Shown here: positions 17,320 through 23,939 of the stretch, piece by piece
How the letters are laid out: each line of letters opens with the position of its first letter
How positions within the stretch are numbered: position 1 is the stretch's first letter
Assembly: GCA_963668115.1 (NCBI GenBank)
Contig: OY764147.1
Coordinates: 2,480,001 to 2,544,000, forward strand
DNA from: Plut-88900 sp963668115
GTDB lineage: Bacteria; Chloroflexota; Dehalococcoidia; Plut-88900
Direction: 5' to 3'
DNA: 64,000 bases
Translations under genes and position numbers: made by a program
The notes under the pieces: model-generated
Seen by the model: the letters and a program-made list of their open reading frames with translations, nothing else
What the model was told of the DNA's origin: nothing
Databases searched by the model: none

Positions 17320-18318
17320 ATGAAATTCGGGATTATGCTGCCGCATTCGGGGGCGCTGGCAGGGGTGGAGGCGATCAGGCGGGTTGCGTTGGAAGCCGAC
17401 GACTTGGGGTTCGACTCCGTCTGGTGCCACGACCACGTGACCTACGATACGGACTGGTTCCTGCACCGTGGGTCGGGGCTGATAGAGCAGTGCGAGGGTA
17501 TCGAGCCGCACTTCTATGAGTCGATAAACACGCTGACGTGGGTGGCTGGGATGACTCAAAACGTCAAGCTCGGGACGGCGATACTGGTGCTGCCTCTGCG
17601 GGACCCTCGGGTGCTGGCCCGGCAGGCGATGACGTTGCAGTCACTGTCGGGTGGGAGGCTGATGCTGGGGGTCGGGATCGGGGACTACCCAAGCGATTTC
17701 CGTGTGATGCAGATTCCCTACGATGAGAAGAACCGGATTACGGACGAGTACATCGACGTACTGAATGCGGCCTTCCAGGGCGGGAACGTGGACTTCCAGG
17801 GGCCGAACATCTCATTTGAAAATGCATCGTACTTTCCGAGGACAGAGCCCAAGGTACCGGTGTTGTACGGGGGTGGGGTGGTGTACCCACGACCAAGCCG
17901 CCAGCCGAAGCTGTACGAACCGGCCATACACCGCATCGCAGAGCGGTGTGACGGCTGGATACCGGAGGGGCCGCCGCACGTGATGGCGGAGGGGATCAAG
18001 CGGATCAGGGAGCTGGCGGGGGAGGAGGGGAGGGGGGATGTCGACTTCCATGTGACGGGGTACATCCCGCTTTACATAGACCAGGACTCGGCGGCACAGG
18101 CCATGACTCGGAAGACGCTGGTGACGGAGATTCACACATTCGAAGAGGGGTTGGCGGGGTCCCTGGTGGGGTCGGTGGGGCGGATATGCAAGGTGATCGA
18201 GTCTTACCAGGAGGCGGGGGTGGATGGGCTGGGGATGCGGTGCTGGGCGGAGAATTTGCCGAGGTTCGTGGCGATGATGAGGACGTTTGCGCGGGAGGTT
18301 ATGCCGCGGTTTTCGTGA
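17320..18318 (+). CDS. Luciferase-like (LLM class) flavin/F420-dependent oxidoreductase
   Basis: This 332-aa TIM-barrel protein belongs to the bacterial luciferase family. It starts MKFGIMLPHSGALAGVEAIRR, with ADDLGFDSVWCHDHVTYDTDW at about 28-46, LGTAILVLPLRDPRVLARQ, and LSGGRLMLGVGIGDYPSDF. These features fit the FMN monooxygenase/F420-dependent group; the cofactor cannot be decided by eye. It lies 18 bp after the third M24 gene with GGAGG before its ATG, so it probably works in the same pathway, for example oxidising the product of the hydrolases. That is inference. Confidence 0.83.
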   Translation: MKFGIMLPHSGALAGVEAIRRVALEADDLGFDSVWCHDHVTYDTDWFLHRGSGLIEQCEGIEPHFYESINTLTWVAGMTQNVKLGTAILVLPLRDPRVLARQAMTLQSLSGGRLMLGVGIGDYPSDFRVMQIPYDEKNRITDEYIDVLNAAFQGGNVDFQGPNISFENASYFPRTEPKVPVLYGGGVVYPRPSRQPKLYEPAIHRIAERCDGWIPEGPPHVMAEGIKRIRELAGEEGRGDVDFHVTGYIPLYIDQDSAAQAMTRKTLVTEIHTFEEGLAGSLVGSVGRICKVIESYQEAGVDGLGMRCWAENLPRFVAMMRTFAREVMPRFS

Positions 18319-18331
18319 GGGACCATCCCCC

Positions 18332-18414
18332 CGCTCGACCCTTCGACGGAGCTCAGGGTGAGCGGCCCCAGTCCAGCCCCAAGGATGGATTCCGGCTCGC
18401 GGGCCGGAATGACG
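18332..18414. repeat. Composite of two dispersed repeat families
   Basis: Same two-part structure as 11953-12030; fills the gap between convergent genes, where it may also act as a transcription barrier. Confidence 0.7.
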
Positions 18415-18425
18415 ATTAGCAGGCC

Positions 18426-19586
18426 CTAGCCGACGGTGGGGGCGGGGGTGGGGATTTTGTAGAGGGCCAAAGCGTTTTCGCCGAGGATTTTGCGCTGGTC
18501 TGATTCGGGGAGGCTGGCGATGTTGGACTTGACCTTGCTGACGGGGTCGGTGTGGCCCTCGGGGTGGGGCCAGTCGGAGCCCCAGAGGAAGCGGTCGGTG
18601 CCGACGATGGGTGCGATGGCGCCCAGGGCCTTCTCGGTGGGTTCGGCGCTGATCCAGCACTGGCGCTTGAAGTACTCGCTGGGCTTCATGGTGAGGATGG
18701 ACTCGTGGCCGAAGCGAGAGAACTTGAAGTCGAGGAAGTCGAGCCAGTGAGCGATCCACGTGCAGCCGATCTCGACCATGGAGATGCGCAGGTCGGGGAA
18801 CTTTTCGAAGACGCCTTCGGTCATCATGTTGGTGAAGGAGAGGAAGGGGTCGCCGAAGACCATGGACTCTACGAAGAAGTCGGGGCCGAGGCCCGGGTAG
18901 TCGGGGTATAGGTGCTTGCCGATGTAGTCGGGGTTGAAGATGACGTGCAGGGTGACGGGCATGTCCAGGTCCTGGGCGGCGGCCCAGAATGGATCGTAGT
19001 AGGAGTCCCCGTACTTGATGCCGTTCACGGGCGCCGGGCAGATGAAAGCGCCCTTCATGCCGTCTTTCGCGGCACGGTACAGCTCCGAGACCCCAAGCTC
19101 GACCTCCCTGACCGAGACATGGGCCACGGGGTAGAGCTGGTCTGAGTGGTCTTTGCAGAAGTCAACGAGCCAGCGGTTGTAGGCCCGGCAGTAAGCGTCG
19201 GAGATTTCGGCGTCTTTACACTCGGCTTCCCAGCCCAGGCCGAGGCTGGGGAAGAGGAAAGTCTTGTCGACGCCCTCCCTGTCCAGGTGCTTGATCCGTT
19301 CATCGGGGTAGGCGGCGCCGGGGGCGAGGTTGGCGGCCTCGGCGTAGGGGAGGGGGAAAGTTCCCCTGACCCATTCGGGGTCCTTTTCGACACCGGCGAT
19401 GCGTCCGAGGGCACCGCCGTTGTAACCGCTGCTCATCTTGCCGTCGATGTCCAGGTACTCAAGGCCCTGGTCGTCGGCGTTGATGAACATGGCGCGGGAG
19501 CGGTAGGCGGGGTCGATGTAGTCACGCCACATGTTGGCGGGCTCTACGATGTGGCTGTCGGAGTCTACGACTGTTCTTGTTGACAT
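18426..19586 (-). CDS. Amidohydrolase-2 family protein, tandem copy 2
   Basis: This 386-aa metal-dependent hydrolase starts with VVDSDSHIVEPANMW (D-x-H metal motif) and has YLDIDGKMSSGYNGG, FLFPSLGLGWEAECKD, MPVTLHVIFNPDY, ISMVEIGCTWIAHWLD and a C-terminal LWGSDWPHPEGHTDP containing the usual catalytic Asp. It is closely related over its full length to the gene 18 bp upstream (19605-20768). Family members decarboxylate or hydrolyse aromatic acids; the substrate is unknown. Confidence 0.85.
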   Translation of the reverse strand: MSTRTVVDSDSHIVEPANMWRDYIDPAYRSRAMFINADDQGLEYLDIDGKMSSGYNGGALGRIAGVEKDPEWVRGTFPLPYAEAANLAPGAAYPDERIKHLDREGVDKTFLFPSLGLGWEAECKDAEISDAYCRAYNRWLVDFCKDHSDQLYPVAHVSVREVELGVSELYRAAKDGMKGAFICPAPVNGIKYGDSYYDPFWAAAQDLDMPVTLHVIFNPDYIGKHLYPDYPGLGPDFFVESMVFGDPFLSFTNMMTEGVFEKFPDLRISMVEIGCTWIAHWLDFLDFKFSRFGHESILTMKPSEYFKRQCWISAEPTEKALGAIAPIVGTDRFLWGSDWPHPEGHTDPVSKVKSNIASLPESDQRKILGENALALYKIPTPAPTVG

Positions 19587-19604
19587 GGCAGATGCTCCTT
19601 CTGG

Positions 19605-20768
19605 CTAACCAACTGCGGGTGCCGGCACGTTCAGGCCGTACATGGCGAGGGCATTTTCACCCAGTATCTTATTCTGGTCGGCTTCAGGGAGGGCGGTGAT
19701 GTTGGACTTTACCTTGTTGAGGGGGTCGGTGTGGCCCTCGGGGTGGGGCCAGTCGGAGCCCCACATGATACGGTCGGTCCCGACCATCTGCGCCACGGCC
19801 CCTATGCCCTTCTCCACGGGCTCGGCGCTGACCCAGACCTGGCGCCGGAAGTACTCGCTGGGGGTCATGGTGAGAGGTATGTCGAAGCTGAAGCGGTCGG
19901 TCTTGAAGTCCATCATGTCCAGCCAGTGGACGAGCCACGTGCAGCCGATTTCGACCATGGCAAGCTTGAGGCGGGGGAACTTTTCGAAGGTGCCATCGCC
20001 CATCATGCAGGTGAAGCTGATGAGGGGATCGGCGAAGGTCATCACGTTGTTGAAGAACACTGGGCCGAGGCCGGTCTCGTCTTCGGGGTAGGAGTTGCGG
20101 CCGGGATAGTCGGGGTTCAGGACAACGTGGAAGGTGATGGGCATATCGAGGTCCTGGGCAGTGGCCCAGAAGGGGTCGTAGTACTCGTGGCTGTAGCGGA
20201 TGCCATTCATGGGGGCGGGGCAGATGAATGCGCCCTTCATGCCGTCCCTGGCTGCCCTTTCCAGCTCCTTCACACCTTCATTGACGTCTCGGACGGTAAT
20301 GTGGGCGATGGGAAAGAGGCGGTCGGGGTAGGGGGAGCAGAAGTCGACTAGCCAGCGGTTGTAGGCCGTGCAATAGGCGGCGGACAGGGCCGGGTCTTCA
20401 CACTCGGCTTCCCAGCCGAGACCAAGGGTGGGGAACAGGAAGGTCTTGTCGACACCCTCCTTATCCAGGTGCCTGATCCTGGCGTGGGGGTCGACGGAGC
20501 CCGGGGCGATGTTCTTGATCTCGTCGTAGGGGAGGGTGGGGTGCTCCATCATCCACTCCCGGGTCTGGTCTATCCCGGCGATCCTGCCGAGGGTGCCCCC
20601 GTTGTACCCGATGCTGACCTTGCCATCGATATCCAGGTATTCCAGGTCGAACTCATCGACGTTGATGCGGAGGGCGCGGTCCCGGAACCGGGGGTCCATG
20701 TACTCTTGCCAGAGGTCGGCGGGTTCCATGATGTGGCTGTCGGCGTCGACGATTACGGAGCGGGTCAT
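19605..20768 (-). CDS. Amidohydrolase-2 family protein, tandem copy 1
   Basis: This 387-aa paralogue of the next gene has VIVDADSHIMEPADLW, YLDIDGKVSIGYNGG, FLFPTLGLGWEAECED, MPITFHVVLNPDYPG, LAMVEIGCTWLVHWLD and MWGSDWPHPEGHTDP. It is the first gene of a two-gene minus-strand unit; its start is preceded by GGAGG (20774-20778 region). The 1-kb non-coding region with phased GATTG motifs lies directly upstream and is the natural place for its regulation. Confidence 0.85.
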   Translation of the reverse strand: MTRSVIVDADSHIMEPADLWQEYMDPRFRDRALRINVDEFDLEYLDIDGKVSIGYNGGTLGRIAGIDQTREWMMEHPTLPYDEIKNIAPGSVDPHARIRHLDKEGVDKTFLFPTLGLGWEAECEDPALSAAYCTAYNRWLVDFCSPYPDRLFPIAHITVRDVNEGVKELERAARDGMKGAFICPAPMNGIRYSHEYYDPFWATAQDLDMPITFHVVLNPDYPGRNSYPEDETGLGPVFFNNVMTFADPLISFTCMMGDGTFEKFPRLKLAMVEIGCTWLVHWLDMMDFKTDRFSFDIPLTMTPSEYFRRQVWVSAEPVEKGIGAVAQMVGTDRIMWGSDWPHPEGHTDPLNKVKSNITALPEADQNKILGENALAMYGLNVPAPAVG

Positions 20769-20875
20769 GGCATTCCTCCTGAGAAAGCGGGGCCTCGGGT
20801 GAATTTCGAGTATACATTTCGGGTAAATGTCGGGTCAACGAACTGCACCAGCGTCGGAGGAGTGGAGCAGATGGC

Positions 20876-20954
20876 GATTGAACTTGATTGAAAGTTGATT
20901 GTTCTTGATTGAAGATTGATTGAACGGTGATTGAATTCGTAGCTGTTTTGATTG
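20876..20954. repeat. Helically phased GATTG(A) motif array
   Basis: GATTG begins at 20876, 20886, 20897, 20907, 20918, 20929 and 20950: steps of 10, 11, 10, 11, 11 and 21 bp, that is one motif per helical turn with one turn skipped. An extra off-phase copy is at 20914, and two more lie at 21013 and 21042. The arrangement suggests cooperative protein binding on one DNA face or intrinsic curvature. Confidence 0.6.
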
Positions 20955-21152
20955 AATTGTGCCTGAAGGGTGGGAAAAAGTTTTTCGCGGTGTCGGGGAG
21001 GGGTGGGTTTTTGATTGTTTTGCGATTTCAGGCACGGCTTTGATTGTTTAAGGGGAAAAACATTTTTTCCGGCACTGGAGGTTTCGTGCAGGGGGCGGGA
21101 TGATGGAAGAGCGTCAGGGTGAGTTGCTAGGTTCTGGGTGATTGTTCCGGAG

Positions 21153-21183
21153 GGATGGATTCCTGCCTCCGCAGGAATGACGG
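21153..21183. repeat. Dispersed palindromic repeat
   Basis: ATTCCTGC-ctcc-GCAGGAAT palindrome flanked by GGATGG and GACGG; the same version, inverted, is at 47233-47264. Confidence 0.75.
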
Positions 21184-21229
21184 TTAGTGGGGGGTTGTTT
21201 GGTTGTGGGGTTTGGGTTTGCATTGTGTG

Positions 21230-21640
21230 TGTTGTGGAGGAGGTAGGCGATGGAAGACGCCCTGTGGACGCTGCCCCCGTTCATGTGCTGCGGGTGTTCC
21301 GACACCCTGGGGCAAGGATATCGGCCCGCCTGCGGCCTAAGCCGCCCGCCGCTGATGCGGCCCGTGGCCCTGCATACACCAGACATAGGCAGGGACCACC
21401 ACGCCCGGCTGAATTAAGCGGTCGGAATACCGAGAGGGCCTCGGCGCCGGGCCTATCCGACCTCGCTACTCTGCTCTAAAGAGCGGCTGCTCCGTAAGGA
21501 GCCTCACATGGAACGATAGCGAACCAGGGCGTCTTTCCATCGCCTGGGGGACAGGGAAGGGGGCACGGGACCCGTGTGGGGTCGGGTGGGCTTCCCTGGG
21601 TTTTTGGTGCCTCCCTTGGTTACGGAATAACAGTTCGAAC
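21230..21640 (-). ncRNA. Structured element of unknown family, possible RNA (locus A)
   Basis: A minus-strand promoter (TTGACT, 16 bp, TAAACT) at 21648-21675 points into a region dense with perfect hairpins: CACGGG/CCCGTG, AGGGAAG/CTTCCCT, GCTCC/GGAGC, GCTC/GAGC, GGTCGG/CCGACC, CCCTGC/GCAGGG, GCGGC/GCCGC twice and GGGTGT/ACACCC. A 20-bp segment at 21245-21264 is inverted at 21525-21547. The first about 115 nt after the promoter are homologous to locus B at 48.6 kb. I checked for tmRNA, RNase P, SRP and 6S motifs and found none. Strand is not certain: one hairpin would have a GNRA loop (GTAA) on the + strand. Confidence 0.4.
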
Positions 21641-21647
21641 CACAGAC

Positions 21648-21675
21648 AGTTTAGCACGAAAGTCATAGGAGTCAA
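21648..21675 (-). promoter_or_regulatory. Promoter of locus A element
   Basis: Reading on the minus strand: TTGACT (21675-21670), 16-bp spacer, TAAACT (21653-21648). Homology with locus B begins just downstream of this -10 box. Confidence 0.45.
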
Positions 21676-21725
21676 GGATTTTCGGGGCGGGTTTTGGAGG
21701 AGGGGACACCCCGCCGCGCCCCGCG

Positions 21726-21755
21726 GGATGGATTCCCGACTACTCGGGAAGGACG
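21726..21755. repeat. Dispersed palindromic repeat
   Basis: Almost identical to the copy at 4298-4328 (GGATGGATTCCCGACTACTC), immediately upstream of the peroxiredoxin TACAAT box. Confidence 0.7.
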
Positions 21756-21802
21756 GGGGGTGGGGTACAATGGACAATATTCAGATATAGTTGGAGACAC
21801 GA

Positions 21803-22270
21803 ATGCTAAAGGTAGGGACTAAGGCCCCAGACTTTGAGGCGGTGCGCCACGACGGGGAAACATTCAGGCTAAGCGAAAACCTCGGCGAGCGGCCCGTGGT
21901 GCTCTACTTCTACAACGGCGCCTACGGACTCCTCTGACGCATCCAGGCTAAGGGCTTCCGTGACGCTGAAGAAGCCTTCAAAGAGCACAACGCACTAGTG
22001 GCGGGCATAAGCCCCGACAAACCTGAGGTCAACGCCCGATTTCGTGAGGACATGGGCCTCGACGCCATACTCCTGTCCGACCCCGACCGGAAGATAAGGC
22101 GCGCCTACCAGTCCATGCGGGTCTTCGGTGGGTTCAGGACCACCTACCTGATCGATGAGCAGGGGATTATCCGGTCGGCCAACGAATACATAGTCGTTGG
22201 GATTGGCAGGCACGTTAACAAGATCGTGAAAGAGCTTGTGTCCATGCGGGAAGGCGAATCTAAGGGCTGA
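21803..22270 (+). CDS. Peroxiredoxin-like protein, probable selenoprotein (in-frame UGA = codon 45)
   Basis: One frame of 155 codons is interrupted only by TGA at 21935-21937. Upstream it reads MLKVGTKAPDFEAV...PVVLYFYNGAYGLL; downstream RIQAKGFRDAEEAFKEHNALVAGIS, then LLSDPDRKIRRAYQ and FRTTYLIDEQGIIRSA, a normal AhpC/TSA peroxiredoxin. The TGA sits exactly where the peroxidatic Cys belongs: 7 residues after FY and 6 before GFRD-type FRD. This is the pattern of a selenocysteine peroxiredoxin reducing peroxides through U45. A nonsense mutation (TGC to TGA) is the alternative, but no other damage is seen. A TACAAT box lies near 21767. The 3' end overlaps the convergent hydrolase by 11 bp. Confidence 0.75.
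21938..21979 (+). promoter_or_regulatory. Candidate bacterial SECIS hairpin
   Basis: AAGGGCTTC (21950-21958) pairs with GAAGCCTT (21971-21978) with one bulged G, closing a 12-nt loop that contains GT. The stem begins 12 nt after the UGA, within the range of bacterial SECIS elements. Folding was done by eye only. Confidence 0.4.
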
Positions 22271-23051
22271 CGTCCTCTATTCGCCGCACGAAGTCCCGTA
22301 TGGCGCGGAAGTAGCTGTCGGTGTCCACGTACATGATGTCGTTGTGGCCCGCGCCGGGGATGGTGAAGAAGGTCTTGTCGGTGGAGGCCATGGCTTCGTA
22401 GAGCTCCTCGGCGTGGGAGATGGGGACCAGCACGTCGCGGTCTCCGTGTATGGTGAGGAGGGGGGTGTCGATGCTCTGGACCCGTGCCCAGTGCTCCTGG
22501 ATGAGCCGGGCGATGGCGGGTCTTTTCGCAATGCCCAGCCGCTGCGGCATCCCCCCGACGTTTGCGGAGCCGCTTTCCAGGATCATGCCCTTGATCCTTT
22601 CTCGGGCGCCGGCGGCGATTTCCACGGCGCAGTAGGCGCCCAATGACCGGCCCATAACGTAAATGGCGGGGTTGTACCCGTTGTCCTTCAACAGGCCTTC
22701 AAGGGTGGCTAAAGTAGTATAGCTGTCCTCCGCGAGCGCAGATATCGAGGGTTCCCCGAGGCTCTTACCGTATCCCCGGTAGTCAGCGACAAACAGGTTG
22801 AGGCCTATGTGATTGTAGAGGGAGGAGATGCCGTCATACTCCGGCGCGACCTCCCCGTTCCCGTGGAAGAACAGGATGGTGGGCCCGGCTTTGTCTTCGG
22901 GGTAGAAACGGCCGCAAAGCTCGACGCCGTCGTGGGACCGGTAGACGTGGTCGAGGGCTCCGTTCGAGGGGGGAGAGGAGTCGGGGCGGGGGTAGAACAT
23001 GTACTGGCGGATGACCGGAAGGTCTACTGCTGAATAATCGAGCTTGTTCAA
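22260..23051 (-). CDS. Alpha/beta hydrolase (serine esterase/peptidase-like)
   Basis: This 263-aa cytoplasmic hydrolase has the oxyanion segment ILFFHGNGEVAPEYDG, the DYRGYGKSLGEPS strand-turn, nucleophile elbow GRSLGAYCAVEIA, an Asp in LTIHGDRDVLVPISHA and the catalytic His in IPGAGHNDIMYVD. The fold and motif order match the BEM46/FrsA-like hydrolases with broad esterase roles. An AAGGAG sits upstream of the ATG and a TAATAT box near 23080. It converges with the peroxiredoxin gene, overlapping by 11 bp. Confidence 0.85.
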   Translation of the reverse strand: MNKLDYSAVDLPVIRQYMFYPRPDSSPPSNGALDHVYRSHDGVELCGRFYPEDKAGPTILFFHGNGEVAPEYDGISSLYNHIGLNLFVADYRGYGKSLGEPSISALAEDSYTTLATLEGLLKDNGYNPAIYVMGRSLGAYCAVEIAAGARERIKGMILESGSANVGGMPQRLGIAKRPAIARLIQEHWARVQSIDTPLLTIHGDRDVLVPISHAEELYEAMASTDKTFFTIPGAGHNDIMYVDTDSYFRAIRDFVRRIEDVSP

Positions 23052-23120
23052 ATGTGGGGCTCCTTGGGAAGGTGTCGGGCTATATTAGGGGATTGGGGGT
23101 CGATAGGGAAATACGAAAGC

Positions 23121-23939
23121 TCATCGCCGCAGCGTTCGACCTCGGAGGGCAATGAGAGCCAGCGTCATGCTGACCACGCCCACCCCGAGCACGGCGGCCA
23201 GTCCTTTCAGCAGGGCCTCGGGGTCCCACCCGACCATCAGCAACGAACGCAGCGCTTCCAGCAAGTAGGTCACGGGGTTGTAAGTGGCTACGGCGGACAG
23301 CCAGCCGGTCATGGCGTCCTTCGGCAGGAACGCCGTGGTCAGGAAGGCGAAGGGGAAGAAGAGGAGGAAGGATGTGTTCACAGCCGCAGGGTTGCCGGTC
23401 TTGAAGGCGATAGCGTAGGGGAAGCCCGTATAGACCAGGCCCCAGACCCCTGAGATCAGAATGAAGACGATCACGCCCACCGGGCCGCTTTCGAACCTGA
23501 CCCCTACTATGAACCCCAGGGCAACCACGGGCAGGGTAAGGGCTACGACCAGCACAAAGTCGGCCACCATGAGCCCGAACAGCAGGGCCAGGCGGTTCAC
23601 CGGCGTCAGTGACAACCGGTCAAAGTACCCCGACTGGATATCCAGCACCAGGGTGACGGCCCGGGAAATGCCCGTGACCGCGAAGATGATCGCAACGGGA
23701 AGCTGGAAGGCCTTGTAGTCCAGGTTAGGGAGGGTCTCGGCGAGGTCCTGGAGGGCCCCGACGTTAACAATGAAGAAGAAAACGGGGATGATGAGCGCGG
23801 GAATCACGCTTTCCGGATCCCGCTTGGTGGAGCGGAGGGCGCGTCGGGCGACGGCGGCGACCTCGTTGACAAAACCGGCCTTCCGGGCCCGAATCTGGGT
23901 GCTTTCGTCGACTAGCGTAGCCATCTCGTAATTCTTCAT
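23121..23939 (-). CDS. ABC-2 type transporter permease (DrrB-like)
   Basis: This 272-aa membrane protein has about six hydrophobic segments (ALIIPVFFFIVNVGAL, VAIIFAVTGISRAVTLVL, LALLFGLMVADFVLVVALTLPVVALG, VIVFILISGVWGLVYTG, NTSFLLFFPFAFLTTAFLP and a C-terminal helix). The conserved DIQSGYFDRLSLTPV loop and LPKDAMTGWL are typical of daunorubicin-resistance DrrB-type exporters. Its start overlaps the ATPase stop by 4 nt (ATGA), so the two are translationally coupled and form one exporter. The substrate is unknown. Confidence 0.9.
   Translation of the reverse strand: MKNYEMATLVDESTQIRARKAGFVNEVAAVARRALRSTKRDPESVIPALIIPVFFFIVNVGALQDLAETLPNLDYKAFQLPVAIIFAVTGISRAVTLVLDIQSGYFDRLSLTPVNRLALLFGLMVADFVLVVALTLPVVALGFIVGVRFESGPVGVIVFILISGVWGLVYTGFPYAIAFKTGNPAAVNTSFLLFFPFAFLTTAFLPKDAMTGWLSAVATYNPVTYLLEALRSLLMVGWDPEALLKGLAAVLGVGVVSMTLALIALRGRTLRR

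Larger units (their letters stand above)
20769..21802. other. 1-kb gene-free region: phased motifs, repeats, structured element
   Basis: No protein gene is supported. In order it holds: the phased GATTG array (20876-20954), an inverted repeat GTGCCTGAA/TTCAGGCAC (20959-20967 and 21027-21035), AT-rich palindromes (GAAAAAGTTTTTC near 20977; GGAAAAA-ca-TTTTTTCC near 21053), a dispersed repeat (21153-21183), a structured, possibly transcribed element (about 21230-21640), a second dispersed repeat (21726-21755) and the promoter region of the peroxiredoxin. Confidence 0.7.

Noticed and set aside
20870..20960. CRISPR array
   Set aside because: The repeated unit is only 5-9 bp with 10-bp spacing; no 25-37-bp repeats or cas genes exist in the window.
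21628..21645. GTTCGAACC resembling a tRNA T-loop
   Set aside because: No acceptor, D or anticodon stem can be drawn around it; it is a short palindrome.
21230..21660. Locus A as RNase P RNA, tmRNA, SRP RNA or 6S RNA
   Set aside because: None of the universal motifs (GAGGAAAGUCC and CAGAACCCGGCUUA for RNase P, a tag frame for tmRNA, GGUCAGG...GGAAGG for SRP) is present on either strand.
21803..22270. Peroxiredoxin as a simple pseudogene
   Set aside because: The only lesion is TGA, exactly at the redox-active position, with intact frame and normal conservation on both sides; Sec is the better explanation, though not proven.
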